DNA from: SMWC01 sp964466315
Lineage (GTDB): Bacteria > Pseudomonadota > Gammaproteobacteria > Steroidobacterales > Rariloculaceae
Reading direction: 5' to 3'
Assembly (NCBI GenBank): GCA_964466315.1
Contig: CAYXNS010000004.1
Coordinates: 22,856 to 86,855, forward strand
Length of the DNA stretch: 64,000 nucleotides
This document shows, piece by piece, positions 7,972 through 17,085 of this stretch. Both the position numbers and the translations under genes were made by a program. Positions within the stretch are counted from its first letter, which is position 1; the number at the start of each line of letters is the position of its first letter. The notes below the pieces were generated by a model, which was not told the DNA's origin, searched no databases, and saw nothing but the letters and a program-made list of their open reading frames with translations.

Positions 7972-10083
7972 ATGCACATCACTTCCGTTATTCGCTCGCT
8001 GAATGCGATCCTGGCGATCTCGATGGCTTTTTTCTGGGTGTCAGCAGCGACAGCCCAGGAATCGTTGAATATCGACAGCGATGATATCGGCGGTGTCGTA
8101 ACCAGTGCCGACGGTGCCGAAGCGGGTGTGTGGGTCATCGCCGAGACCAACAACTTCGACACTCGCTACGCGAAAATCGTGGTAACCGACGAGGAAGGGC
8201 GCTACGTCGTTCCGGATCTGCCAGACGCCGATTATAAGGTCTGGGTCCGCGGCTATGGCCTTGCGGACTCCGAGAAAGTCGCCGCGAATCGCGGCGATCA
8301 ACTGAATCTAACCGCCATCGTTGCGCCGAGCGTTGCCGTCGCGGCCGAAGTTTATCCGGCTATCTCGTGGTACGCGATGATGCATCTCCCGCAGGAGAGT
8401 GAACTCGAAAACATCGACGGTGGGATGGATTTCTACCGGAACTCGATGACGAACAACGGCTGCGTCGGCTGTCATCAGTTAGGGAATCTCGCAACACGCA
8501 CTATCCCCGAGGCGCTGGGTGACTTCGCCTCTCACGAGGAGGCGTGGATACGCCGCGTTCAATCCGGCCAGGCCGGTGGCAACATGGTCAGGCCGTTGAC
8601 GACGGATTTGGCCGGTATCCCGTTCAAGTACTTCGGTGACTGGACCCAACGCATCGAAGATGGAGAGCTTCCGGAGTTTATTCCCGAGCGTCCCCAGGGT
8701 GTTGAGCGCAATATCGTAGCGACAGTCAGGGACTGGGCCGACCCCAAGTCCTATCTGCACGATCTCGCGTCGACGGACCGGCGCGATCCGACAGTCAATG
8801 GGTACGGCCCATTGTTCGGTTCGCCCGAACTCTCCACGGACAATTTCCCGATACTCGATCCCCAGACCAATGTGGCGACGACATTCAGGGCCCCGGTCCG
8901 CGATCCCGACACGCCGACGACGAATTCGGCGGCCGTAGTGCAGTCCTCGCCGTATTGGGGTGACGAGCGAATCTGGGACAGCCAGGCGAACTCGCACAAC
9001 CCGATGCTTGATGAGAACGGGCTCGTCTGGTACACGGCCCGCGTCAGAGGCCCCGAGAATCCGGACTTCTGCCGTGAGGGTTCCGATCACCCGTCGGCGA
9101 TAGCGTTCCCGACGACGCGTACCGGAAGGCATCTCTCGGTTCGCGATCCCGAGACGGGCGAGTATCAGTTCATCGACACTTGCTACTCTACCCACCATCT
9201 GCAATTCGCCTACGATGACAACAATACGCTATGGACGAGCGGTGGCGGGGACGTTGTTGGCTGGCTCGATTCCAAGATGTTCCTCGAGACCGGAGACGCG
9301 GCGGCATCCCAAGGCTGGACCGCGGCAATCCTCGACACGAATGGCAACGGTAGGCGCGACGACTACGTTGAGCCCGGCGAGCCGGCGGACCCGGACCTGG
9401 ACACGCGTATCAGGGCCGGCTTCTATGCGGTCATGCCGAATTCAGCGGACGGCTCGATCTGGGGCTCGAACAGAACGTATCCAGGGTCCTTCGTGCGCAT
9501 CGATCCCGGCTCTAACCCGCCGGAGACTGCGCTCGCCGAGGTGTATAACGTGCCCTTACCCGGATTCGGGATTCGCGGCGCCGACATCGACAGCAACGGT
9601 GTGGCCTGGGGATCTCTCGGTAGCGGACACCTGGCCTCTTTCGACCGCAGCAAGTGCGCAGGACCGTTGAACGGTCCCGAGGCTACCGGCGATCATTGTC
9701 CCGAGGGCTGGACGCTGTATCGCTATCCTGGTCCCGGCTTCCCCGAGTTGCCCGAGTACAGCATCGAGTCGAGCTATTACAGCTGGGTCGATCAGCACAA
9801 TACGTCGGGGCTTGGCGAGAACGTGCCGATGTCGACCGCCAACCTGTACGACGGTGTACATGCGCTCGTCGACGAGGAATGGGTCACGCTGCGGATTCCC
9901 TATCCGCTCGGCTTCTACAGCAAGGGCTTCGACGGCCGAATTGACGATCCGGACGCCGGCTGGAAGGGCCGCGGTTTGTGGGTGCCGAGTGGCGACCGCA
10001 CGCCCTGGCTCAAGGAGGGCGGCACGGAAACGAGGCCTCTCGTAGTGCACTTCCAGGTGCGGCCCGACCCGCTCGCGAAATAG
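7972..10083 (+). CDS. Exported c-type haem protein with carboxypeptidase-regulatory-like domain and lyase-like propeller
   Basis: 703 residues with a signal peptide (ISMAFFWVSAATAQ) and a very strong AAGGAGGGGG ribosome site. Residues about 38-120 form a carboxypeptidase-regulatory-like beta sandwich (EEGRYVVPDLPDADYKVWVR). A single haem-c motif, GCVGCH, sits at residues 163-168. The long remainder has repeats reminiscent of streptogramin-lyase/NHL propellers (DENGLVWYTARVR, DDNNTLWTSGGGDV, DSNGVAWGSLGSG) and a calcium-binding-like DTNGNGRRDD loop. I recall this architecture as a poorly characterised family in environmental Proteobacteria. A role in periplasmic redox processing is inference from the haem site. 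Confidence 0.7.
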   Translation: MHITSVIRSLNAILAISMAFFWVSAATAQESLNIDSDDIGGVVTSADGAEAGVWVIAETNNFDTRYAKIVVTDEEGRYVVPDLPDADYKVWVRGYGLADSEKVAANRGDQLNLTAIVAPSVAVAAEVYPAISWYAMMHLPQESELENIDGGMDFYRNSMTNNGCVGCHQLGNLATRTIPEALGDFASHEEAWIRRVQSGQAGGNMVRPLTTDLAGIPFKYFGDWTQRIEDGELPEFIPERPQGVERNIVATVRDWADPKSYLHDLASTDRRDPTVNGYGPLFGSPELSTDNFPILDPQTNVATTFRAPVRDPDTPTTNSAAVVQSSPYWGDERIWDSQANSHNPMLDENGLVWYTARVRGPENPDFCREGSDHPSAIAFPTTRTGRHLSVRDPETGEYQFIDTCYSTHHLQFAYDDNNTLWTSGGGDVVGWLDSKMFLETGDAAASQGWTAAILDTNGNGRRDDYVEPGEPADPDLDTRIRAGFYAVMPNSADGSIWGSNRTYPGSFVRIDPGSNPPETALAEVYNVPLPGFGIRGADIDSNGVAWGSLGSGHLASFDRSKCAGPLNGPEATGDHCPEGWTLYRYPGPGFPELPEYSIESSYYSWVDQHNTSGLGENVPMSTANLYDGVHALVDEEWVTLRIPYPLGFYSKGFDGRIDDPDAGWKGRGLWVPSGDRTPWLKEGGTETRPLVVHFQVRPDPLAK

Positions 10084-10139
10084 CGCGGCACGGTACGCTT
10101 GGTCGCATCGCCGTGGTGAACGCCACGATGACCGAGATC

Positions 10140-10196
10140 GGCGGGTGTGATGGTTTGTGTCGACCCGAAGCGAAAGTAAGAGTGACCTGCCCCCTA
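10140..10196. mobile_element. IS3-related scrap (shared 31-bp block plus IS-end-like 14-mer)
   Basis: Bases 10140-10170 match, with one mismatch and in inverted orientation, the block at 38905-38935. Bases 10183-10196 (TGACCTGCCCCCTA) are identical to the outer tip of the IS3-family element at 63792-63805. The two pieces are in a different order here than in the 38.9-kb remnant, so this is a rearranged relic and not a simple copy. It lies in the convergent gap between the haem-propeller gene and moeA. Confidence 0.6.
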
Positions 10197-10253
10197 TAGC
10201 GGTACCAACCAAACCGAGAGAGTCCGAACTCATTTCGTTCTGGTTCCAGCAAG

Positions 10254-10280
10254 AAGAAGTGGCTGGGTCCCTCTCTCTTT
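10254..10280. repeat. Half copy of a dispersed palindromic repeat
   Basis: The core GGCTGGGTCCC (10261-10271), flanked by A-rich and T-rich runs, matches the left arm of the large hairpin at 48217-48289. The complementary arm is missing here. It lies 3' of two convergent genes, where such elements often serve as terminators, but a lone arm gives only a weak hairpin. Confidence 0.45.
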
Positions 10281-10287
10281 AGTGAGG

Positions 10288-11487
10288 TTACCAGCGAAAT
10301 AGCCGTACGGCGGTTCCTGCCGGGTAGACGTCCCGCCCGCGAGGCAGCTCGACAAAGCCATCGGTTCCGGCCAGACCGACCAAGTCTCCCGAAGTATTGG
10401 TCGGTCGCGGTTCCGCCATGCCGACGCCCGTGGGTGTCCAGCTAATGACGGCTGGCAGGAAATAGGTTAGATCAGCGGCGAATTCGATTTCGAAAGCCAA
10501 TGTGACGCGCTCGACGCTCGCCGGTTGGAGTCCGAGCATCTGCTGCAACGCGGGCAAGACGTAGCGGTGCAGGCATACCATCGTCGATACGGGATTGCCG
10601 GGAAGAGCGAATATGGGTTTGCTGTCGCGACTCTGCCCAAACCACATCGGCCGCCCGGGTCGCTGCTCGATGCGATGAAAGACGAGTTCGACCTTTAGTT
10701 CCTCGAGAACGCTCGGCACGAAATCATATTTCCCCATCGAAACGCCGCCACTGAGAATGAGGACGTCGTTCTGATCATGCAGCAGACGAATCGCGTCGAG
10801 CATCTTGCCGCGTTCGTCTTTGAGGTATGACCGCGTGACTCGAGCAACGCTGTGACGTATCAGGCTTGCTTCCATCGCGCGGTCGTTGCTCGAGCGTATC
10901 TGATAGTCGGCAAGTGGTTCGTCGACGTCGACGAGTTCATCGCCGGTAGAAACGACTGCGACGAGCGGTAGCTCCGCAGCCCGAATCGTCCCGCGCCCCG
11001 CACTCGCCAGTACGGCAATCTCCGGCGGCCCGAGACGGGTGCCCGGTCGCAGTAACACGCCGCCCGCCTTCCTGTCGGAGCCGCGCGGATGGACGAATTG
11101 ACCAGGCGAGACCTCGGCGGAGTTGTCAACCTGTGCTTCGCTACGGGTTCTCGAGATTCGCTCGACCGGGATCACGCAGTCCGCGCCTTCCGGCAGCATC
11201 GCCCCGGTCATGATCTCTATGCATCGGCCGTTGCCACCGAGGCTTAGCGCGGCAGCGCCGGCCGCTTGCGTCCCCACGACCTCGAATGCCCGGACACCAC
11301 GCTCCCAATCGCTATAGGCCAGCGCGATACCATCCATCGTCACTCGATCGAACGGTGGCTGGTCTCTTTCGGCGTGAATGTCCTCCTGCAGCACCGCGTC
11401 AACGGCGTCGGCGAGCGCTACGCTTCGCGACCTCAACGTCGGCATGCGCTCGGATATCAGGCGTTCGGCGTCGGCGACGTCAGTCAT
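10288..11487 (-). CDS. moeA: Molybdopterin molybdenumtransferase MoeA
   Basis: 399 residues from the ATG at 11487, which has GGAGAAAG 6-13 bases upstream; the longer frame to 11532 lacks this. MoeA landmarks appear in order: VTMDGIAL, GAMLPEGADCVIPVE, the PRGSDRKAGGVLL loop, VAVVSTGDELVD, RSSNDRAMEASL, ILSGGVSMGKYDFVP, RPGRPMWFG and LPGNPVSTMVC, then a short domain IV. MoeA inserts molybdate into adenylylated molybdopterin. Length is typical. It stands alone, 9 kb from the moaA cluster, and neighbours on both sides are unrelated. Confidence 0.95.
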   Translation of the reverse strand: MTDVADAERLISERMPTLRSRSVALADAVDAVLQEDIHAERDQPPFDRVTMDGIALAYSDWERGVRAFEVVGTQAAGAAALSLGGNGRCIEIMTGAMLPEGADCVIPVERISRTRSEAQVDNSAEVSPGQFVHPRGSDRKAGGVLLRPGTRLGPPEIAVLASAGRGTIRAAELPLVAVVSTGDELVDVDEPLADYQIRSSNDRAMEASLIRHSVARVTRSYLKDERGKMLDAIRLLHDQNDVLILSGGVSMGKYDFVPSVLEELKVELVFHRIEQRPGRPMWFGQSRDSKPIFALPGNPVSTMVCLHRYVLPALQQMLGLQPASVERVTLAFEIEFAADLTYFLPAVISWTPTGVGMAEPRPTNTSGDLVGLAGTDGFVELPRGRDVYPAGTAVRLFRW

Positions 11488-11636
11488 GCTTTCTCCATAT
11501 CCCACGGTCCCGTAGCGGCAGGGGACGTTCATGTTGCCATAGGCTAATTCCTTGTTTCTAGGTGTGAGTTTTTTGTCACCGGGGCCGCACCCGGAACGTG
11601 CTGCTAATGCTATACTGAAAAGCCGAGGAGGGAATT

Positions 11637-12125
11637 ATGGGCCGCAATTTCTTATTCGGTTTCGGGTGCTGTTTGTTGGCGAGTACCGTTTGGGCCCAGC
11701 AGACTGATAACCGTTCCATTATCGGTGCTGGCAACGAGTTTCTTTCTGCCGGTTCATTCGCGATCCGCATGGGTCAATACGAGGAAGGCATTCGCCTAAC
11801 CAACCTCGGTCTGACTCGCTATCAACCAAGCCGATCCGATCGTGCGTCGGCGCTATCCAACCTGTGTGCGGCACATGCAGCGAGCGGAAGTCCCGGTATC
11901 GCTATACCGTACTGTGATGAATCGGTGAGCATGAATGCCCGAAGCTGGCGCGCCTACAGTAATCGCGCTTACGCCTATTTTCTCAAAGGCATGCTGGCGG
12001 AGGCGACGACCAATCTCGACATGGCTGCGGGCATCAACCCGAATGCCAGGCAAGTCATTCAGCTACGCGGCATGATCAACGAAGTCGGACTACGTCCGCG
12101 CGTTATCATGGAGGATCATCAATAG
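11637..12125 (+). CDS. Small exported TPR-repeat protein
   Basis: 162 residues with a signal peptide (FLFGFGCCLLASTVWAQ) and a strong GAGGAGGG ribosome site. Residues about 40-145 contain three helical pairs of tetratricopeptide type (RMGQYEEGIRLTNLGLTRY; SWRAYSNRAYAYFLKGMLAE; TTNLDMAAGINPNARQ). TPR repeats bind other proteins, so a periplasmic scaffolding role is likely. The gene is followed closely by a second exported protein with a TonB-C-like domain, and the two probably form one unit. I do not recognise a named family. Confidence 0.75.
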   Translation: MGRNFLFGFGCCLLASTVWAQQTDNRSIIGAGNEFLSAGSFAIRMGQYEEGIRLTNLGLTRYQPSRSDRASALSNLCAAHAASGSPGIAIPYCDESVSMNARSWRAYSNRAYAYFLKGMLAEATTNLDMAAGINPNARQVIQLRGMINEVGLRPRVIMEDHQ

Positions 12126-12160
12126 CCGTCTCCGCGCGACTGTGCGGTCGGGCTGTAGTA

Positions 12161-12847
12161 GTGCTGCTGCTATTAGCGTACTTCGTGCCCGGCCTCACTC
12201 AGATAGTGGAATTAGATGACGGTCTTCTCGATCCGCGTGCTACGTGGAGTTGCGTGTTTTACGGTAACCCCGCACTCGGAGACGAGCGCGTTCTTCTGAG
12301 CTTCGCCCCGGATCAGTCGACACTCATGGCTAAACCGAGCGAAGATGCAGCGCGTCCCTGGTCGCCGCTCTCACAATGGCAAGTCGAGGAGGACGTCCTC
12401 TCCTTTAGGGATTCCCGGACGGGCCGTGAATTCGAGGCGAACCTGAGCCGCTCGACACTCGGCGGTTCATGGCAGACGCTCACCTTGCTCGGCGGCTGGT
12501 GGTGTACCGAGGCAGGCGAAGACGTCGATCTCGGCATCTTCGCGGCGGAGGGCGATCAATCACGGAGGGTAATGGCCCCCCTAATACCCGCGGTCATGGC
12601 AACGCCGGCTTATCCACGGCAGGCGATCAGAGAGGCTAGGGAGGGGCGCGTGGTCATCTGCTTCGAAGTCGGTCCCAGCGGCCAGGTCCAGGATCCGGAG
12701 TTCGTGGAACTCTCGGACGATATTTTTCGCGCCGCGAGTCTCGACGCGTTGATGACCTCGTCCTATCAGCCCTGGTCCGATCGTAGTTACGAGCCTTCCC
12801 GACCTGCATGTCGAAGCTTCATATTTCGCCTGGACCAGATTTTCTGA
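12161..12847 (+). CDS. Exported protein with TonB C-terminal-like domain
   Basis: Residues about 145-225 match a TonB-C-like domain (PAYPRQAIREAREGRVVICF, then EVGPSGQVQDPEFVELS). The N-terminal half, with several Trp and two Cys, is unfamiliar. The annotated GTG start gives a signal segment without a positive charge; the same frame is open upstream through an Arg-containing stretch, but I see no standard start codon there, so the start is uncertain. There is no proline-rich linker, so this is unlikely to be a working TonB energiser. The same domain type occurs in the protein at 3807. Confidence 0.55.
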   Translation: MLLLLAYFVPGLTQIVELDDGLLDPRATWSCVFYGNPALGDERVLLSFAPDQSTLMAKPSEDAARPWSPLSQWQVEEDVLSFRDSRTGREFEANLSRSTLGGSWQTLTLLGGWWCTEAGEDVDLGIFAAEGDQSRRVMAPLIPAVMATPAYPRQAIREAREGRVVICFEVGPSGQVQDPEFVELSDDIFRAASLDALMTSSYQPWSDRSYEPSRPACRSFIFRLDQIF

Positions 12848-12905
12848 TCCTCGGCGTAGTTCCTCGGTTTCTGCCTCCAGCGCTCTGAACTAAGACCATA
12901 CCGTC

Positions 12906-14318
12906 GTGCCGCAAGAGACCATCGTCCCACGCCTGGCGACTGGACCAGTGGGCCATCATCTCCGAGCATTGGCGATGCCGATGGCGATCGGGTTCGTCGC
13001 ACTGAACTCCTACAGCATCGCCGATACTTATTTCGTGGGCCAACTCGGTACGCTGCCGTTGGCGGCAATCGGCTTCACATTCCCCGTGGCTTTTACGATG
13101 GTTGCTATCGGCCTCGGTGTCGGTATCGGCACTTCCAGCGTCGTAGCACGTCTGCTTGGCACGGGCGACCACAGGGCCGTGCAACGGATTACGACACACG
13201 CACTGCTGCTGGGCGGGTTGCTGGGCATGATCTTGCTGTCAATCGGGCTCGCGACGATCGAGCCCGTGTTCCGAGCACTCGGCGCGGATGAAAGAACGCT
13301 GCCACTCATTCGAGAGTATATGCGGCCCTACTACCTCGGCAGCGTGCTGTTCGTCCTCCCGATGATCGGCAACTTTTCGCTTCGAGCCGCGGGTGAGTCC
13401 AAGGTGCCCGCGATAATCTTGAGTCTCTCGGCTGTGGTTAATATCGTTCTCGATCCTCTGTTGATCTTCGGGCTATGGGGATTCCCCCGGCTGGAACTTC
13501 AGGGCGCGGCGATCGCCACTGTTGTGGCAAACGCCGTTACCGTCCTGGCATCGCTCACGATTCTGTATCGGCGCGAACGCATGATTCGAGGCCGCTATGT
13601 GGGCCTGGATCACCTATGGGATTCGTGGCGGCGTCTGCTCCACGTGGGCATGCCCGCGACGGCGGCGAATCTGCTGTTACCCATCACGTTTGCCGCGATT
13701 ACGGCGATGGTTGCGGCCTACGGCCCGGAGTCCGTGGCGGGTTTTGCCGTGGCTTCAAGAGTGGAATCCATCGTGTTGATCGTGGTCTTCGCCATGCAAG
13801 CCTCCGTCGGCCCGATCGTCGGGCAGAATCTCGGGGCGGGTCATATGGGTCGAGTACGCGGCGCGATCGATCTGTCCAATCGCTTCCTCTTGATTTACAC
13901 CATTCTTTTTGCCGCGGTCCTGTTCGTGGTCGCGCGCACCCTGGTGAGCATCTTCGATAACAATCCCGTGGTCGTAGACACAGCGGTAGCCTATCTGCAC
14001 ATCGTACCCATCACTCACGGGGCGTTCGGGCTCATGATGGTCGCTGTCGGAAGCTTTAACTCGCTGGGCCGTCCCATGCCTGCCGTCGTACTGACATTCG
14101 TCAAGTTCTTCGTAGTCTACATTCCGCTGGCGTTTATCTTGTCGCGATTGGTCGGCATCACGGGAATATTCTGGGCGAACGCAGTTTCTCACCTGCTCTT
14201 CGGAGTCGGATCGCTCGTGTGGCTCAGGCGAGAACTCAATGCCCTCGAGGCGGAGACTCGGTTAGCAGGACGCCCGCCGAGCGTCGAGTTTCCGGCGCCG
14301 AGTGAGTCTAATTTCTGA
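12906..14318 (+). CDS. MATE-family multidrug/toxin efflux transporter
   Basis: 470 residues from a GTG start, with about twelve hydrophobic segments and two-fold internal symmetry typical of MATE proteins. Family stretches include ALAMPMAIGFVALNSYSIAD, TYFVGQLGTLPLAAIGF, GVGIGTSSVVARLLG, FAMQASVGPIVGQNLGA and VGSFNSLGRPMPAVVLTF. MATE carriers export cationic or organic compounds using Na+ or H+ gradients; NorM/DinF-type subfamily is likely but not certain. The gene ends 11 bases inside the convergent M48 protease gene. Confidence 0.9.
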   Translation: MPQETIVPRLATGPVGHHLRALAMPMAIGFVALNSYSIADTYFVGQLGTLPLAAIGFTFPVAFTMVAIGLGVGIGTSSVVARLLGTGDHRAVQRITTHALLLGGLLGMILLSIGLATIEPVFRALGADERTLPLIREYMRPYYLGSVLFVLPMIGNFSLRAAGESKVPAIILSLSAVVNIVLDPLLIFGLWGFPRLELQGAAIATVVANAVTVLASLTILYRRERMIRGRYVGLDHLWDSWRRLLHVGMPATAANLLLPITFAAITAMVAAYGPESVAGFAVASRVESIVLIVVFAMQASVGPIVGQNLGAGHMGRVRGAIDLSNRFLLIYTILFAAVLFVVARTLVSIFDNNPVVVDTAVAYLHIVPITHGAFGLMMVAVGSFNSLGRPMPAVVLTFVKFFVVYIPLAFILSRLVGITGIFWANAVSHLLFGVGSLVWLRRELNALEAETRLAGRPPSVEFPAPSESNF

Positions 14319-15879
14319 CGACCCGGGCAGACTGAATCTCGACCTGGTAGGACGCGGAGTTGACGAACGGGCCGAGTCCTGTCGCGAGTTGTGTTCCAGC
14401 GCCGGGCGGCAGCGTTCGATTCAGCGTTCGGCTCGTCTGCCGTATGGCACCTTGCCCATCGACATAACGGATAACGAAGCCGAGATTTGCCACGACTACG
14501 CCTGTCGGGTTACCGACCTGCACGATGAGTTGGCCCTGCGCATCGGTATAGGTGGCGACTTGCAGATATCGGCTCGGATTTCGCGGCAGATCGAGACGCA
14601 CCATCGCGACCCGCGCAGCTTCCCCTGCGGGGCTGTTGGCCTCGGCCGCTACTGAGTAATGCTCGAGAGCGGTATCGAGATCATCTCGCGACTCGGCCAA
14701 CGTGCCCAAGGCGTAGTGCGCATCGCCGGTAGCGAGCAGGTCTACGCTCGCCTCTAGATGAGCTAGTGCAGAGTCGCGCTGATTCAGTGCCTGATGCGCA
14801 AGCCCCTTCTGCAAATGATGGTAGAAGAACGTGTCGTCGATCGCGATCGCATCCGTATAGTGCTCGATCGCCGCGGTGATACGATCCTGTTGAAAGTCTA
14901 TGTCGCCCTGCAGAGCGTGAAACAATGCCTCCTGAGGCACGAGATCAACGGCCTGAGCGGCGAGTTGCGCCGCGTCCGTAATGCGATTCTCCGCGAGGGC
15001 CGTGCGGCCTTCGTCGTAGGCGGCGTACGCGGGCTGATTGTTTCGCAGCGTGCTGGTCGCAGCCAGGAAGCGCTCGCGTTCGAGCACGCCGCCGGGCGGG
15101 ATAGAGGCCGCCGTCGAGCGGTTTCTATCGACGCGTTCCTGCGACGGCGGATGACTGGCAAATAATCCCGCGAGCCAGCCTGCGGATTTGCCCTCCGACA
15201 ATCTGACGAACGTCTCTTGCAGAGTTATTACCGCTTGGGGGTCGTAGCCCGCCGCCGCCAGGTAGACGAGGCCGTAGCCATCGGCTTCGAGTTCCGCATT
15301 ACGGCTGTAACGCTGATTCAGTAGCTGGGCGCCTATGCCGGCCGCGCCGATGGCGAGGCCGGAGTATTCGCTGCTTTGCGCGGCAACCGAGGTCGCCAAC
15401 AGTACACCTTGGAGTATCATGCCGCGTTGCATGGCCTGCGCGCCGTGACCGGCCGCTGCGTGGACAATCTCATGGCCAAGCACGGCCGCGAGTTCAGCCT
15501 CCGAATCGAGTTCCAGTAATAAGCCCCGGTTCACGCCGATCTTGCCGCCCGGGAGCGCCCAGGCGTTCGGCACGGAGTTGTTGAGAACGACAAACTCATA
15601 GGGCAGTGCCAGGTCACTCTCGTGCGCAAGCTCGTTGCCGACGCTAGCGACGTAGGCAGCGAGTTCTGGGTCGACGACGAAATCGCCGCCCTGCATCTGC
15701 CGCGAAGCGAAATACTGTTCTTCGCCGATTGCGATCTGCTCGGCAATAGAGAGCAATGACAGCTCGCGCTCGCCGGTTACGGGGTTGACACTACAGCCGC
15801 TGACGCCAAGCGTGGCCGCTAGCAGCAAAAAATAGCTAAATGTCTTCAAAATGCGCCTAAATGCCGTGATCGTGCGCAT
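14308..15879 (-). CDS. M48-family outer-membrane-associated metalloprotease lipoprotein with TPRs (BepA-like)
   Basis: 523 residues from the ATG at 15879; the frame extends 9 bases to a TTG that I consider less likely. A lipoprotein signal ends at Cys29 (LGVSGC). The zinc motif HEIVH lies at residues 136-140, with the third ligand region NAELEADGYGLVYLAAAGY downstream. After residue about 300 there are TPR-like repeats (AIEHYTDAIAIDDTFFYHHL; ALEHYSVAAEANSPAGEAA). This is the layout of BepA/YfgC, a periplasmic protease-chaperone that checks LptD and other outer-membrane proteins. It is longer than E. coli BepA because of an extra C-terminal beta-rich region. Confidence 0.85.
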   Translation of the reverse strand: MRTITAFRRILKTFSYFLLLAATLGVSGCSVNPVTGERELSLLSIAEQIAIGEEQYFASRQMQGGDFVVDPELAAYVASVGNELAHESDLALPYEFVVLNNSVPNAWALPGGKIGVNRGLLLELDSEAELAAVLGHEIVHAAAGHGAQAMQRGMILQGVLLATSVAAQSSEYSGLAIGAAGIGAQLLNQRYSRNAELEADGYGLVYLAAAGYDPQAVITLQETFVRLSEGKSAGWLAGLFASHPPSQERVDRNRSTAASIPPGGVLERERFLAATSTLRNNQPAYAAYDEGRTALAENRITDAAQLAAQAVDLVPQEALFHALQGDIDFQQDRITAAIEHYTDAIAIDDTFFYHHLQKGLAHQALNQRDSALAHLEASVDLLATGDAHYALGTLAESRDDLDTALEHYSVAAEANSPAGEAARVAMVRLDLPRNPSRYLQVATYTDAQGQLIVQVGNPTGVVVANLGFVIRYVDGQGAIRQTSRTLNRTLPPGAGTQLATGLGPFVNSASYQVEIQSARVVRN

Positions 15880-15906
15880 ATCGTCCAAAAAAATATGCTA
15901 TTCGGG

Positions 15907-16992
15907 TCAGCCAAAGTTGACCGAAGGGGCGTTACTCGGTGTCGATATCTCGAGCCACGGCTCGATCCGGGACCGGTACTCCTGGTAGGCGGCGTACACG
16001 CGGGCAACCATTGGGTCCGCCGCAGCCAGGTCGTCCAGGACCTCTATGCTATAGCGCTCCAGGGCCTCGAGTACGTCGTCGGGAAAGCGCCGGACGTCCA
16101 CACCATGTTCGTCGACCAACGTCCGGAGGGCCTCATGATTACGCGTGTTGAACTCGGCCAGAAGGAAACTGTTCTCGGCAATGCAAGCCGTCTCGACGAT
16201 ATGCTGTAGTTCGTCTGGCAAGGACTCGTACGCCTCCCTCGACACGAGCAGTTCCAACGCCCCGGAGGGTTCTTGCCAACCCGGGTAATAGTAATATTGC
16301 GCTGCCTGGTGCAAACCAACCGCCATATCGTTGTATGGCCCGACCCACTCGGTGGCGTCGATCGCGCCAGTTTGCAAAGCCGTGAAGATTTCCGAGACCG
16401 CCATCAAGACGGGCAATACGCCTGCGCGTTGCATAACCTCGCCACCGAGGCCCGGGATACGCATCTTCAGGCCCTCGAGATCCGCGAGGGAATTAATCTC
16501 GCGGTTGAACCAGCCGCCCATCTGCGGGCCGGTATTGCCGGCCGGAAACGGAATGACGTTCTGCGGCGCGTAGGCTTCCCGCCAGAGTTCCAGCCCGCCG
16601 CCGTGAAACAGCCATGCGTTGAAGGCATCGGGAGTCATGCCGAACGGCACACTGCCGAAGAGTTGGGCTGCCGGTATCTGACCCCGCCAGTAGATCGGCG
16701 CGCTGTGCCCTAGCTGGATCGTTCCTCTCGAGACGGCGTCGAGAACTTCGAGAGCCGGAACGAGTTCGCCGGCCGCGAATACCTCGACCGTGAGGCGACC
16801 GCCCGAGAGTTCCTCGAGTCGCCGGGCCAGGCGGCTGGCGGACACACCATGACCGGGAAAATTCGGTGGCCAGGAGGTCACCATGCGCCATTGATGTCTC
16901 TCATCGCTGGCTGCCGGCTCATTCGTAGTGTCCGGTTGAGTGCACGCAGCCAATGCCCCGAGACCGCCATAGAGAAAGGAGCGTCTACGCAT
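15907..16992 (-). CDS. TRAP transporter substrate-binding protein (DctP family)
   Basis: 361 residues with a twin-Arg/lipoprotein-like N-terminus (RRRSFLYGGLGALAAC). DctP landmarks: WRMVTSWPPNFPGHG, FAAGELVPALEVLDAVSRG, the cradle segment GGWFNREINSLADLEGLKMR, and AIDATEWVGPYNDM, close to TakP-type keto-acid binders. Such proteins capture organic acids in the periplasm for a DctQM membrane pair, but no dctQ or dctM gene is in this window, so it is an orphan here. It runs divergently from glnS. The ligand is probably a carboxylate because the Arg in GLKMRIPG is conserved. Confidence 0.88.
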   Translation of the reverse strand: MRRRSFLYGGLGALAACTQPDTTNEPAASDERHQWRMVTSWPPNFPGHGVSASRLARRLEELSGGRLTVEVFAAGELVPALEVLDAVSRGTIQLGHSAPIYWRGQIPAAQLFGSVPFGMTPDAFNAWLFHGGGLELWREAYAPQNVIPFPAGNTGPQMGGWFNREINSLADLEGLKMRIPGLGGEVMQRAGVLPVLMAVSEIFTALQTGAIDATEWVGPYNDMAVGLHQAAQYYYYPGWQEPSGALELLVSREAYESLPDELQHIVETACIAENSFLLAEFNTRNHEALRTLVDEHGVDVRRFPDDVLEALERYSIEVLDDLAAADPMVARVYAAYQEYRSRIEPWLEISTPSNAPSVNFG

Positions 16993-17085
16993 CCGTCCAT
17001 TCTGCCTTGGCGAAACCGCTTCCGCCAGACTTCGGTCGTCGCGGCGAATTGTGCAAGCCGGGGCTCATGAACGACAATTCGCCCC

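Noticed and set aside
13755..14192. Minus-strand ORF within the MATE gene
   Set aside because: Shadow of the membrane-protein frame with no family pattern.
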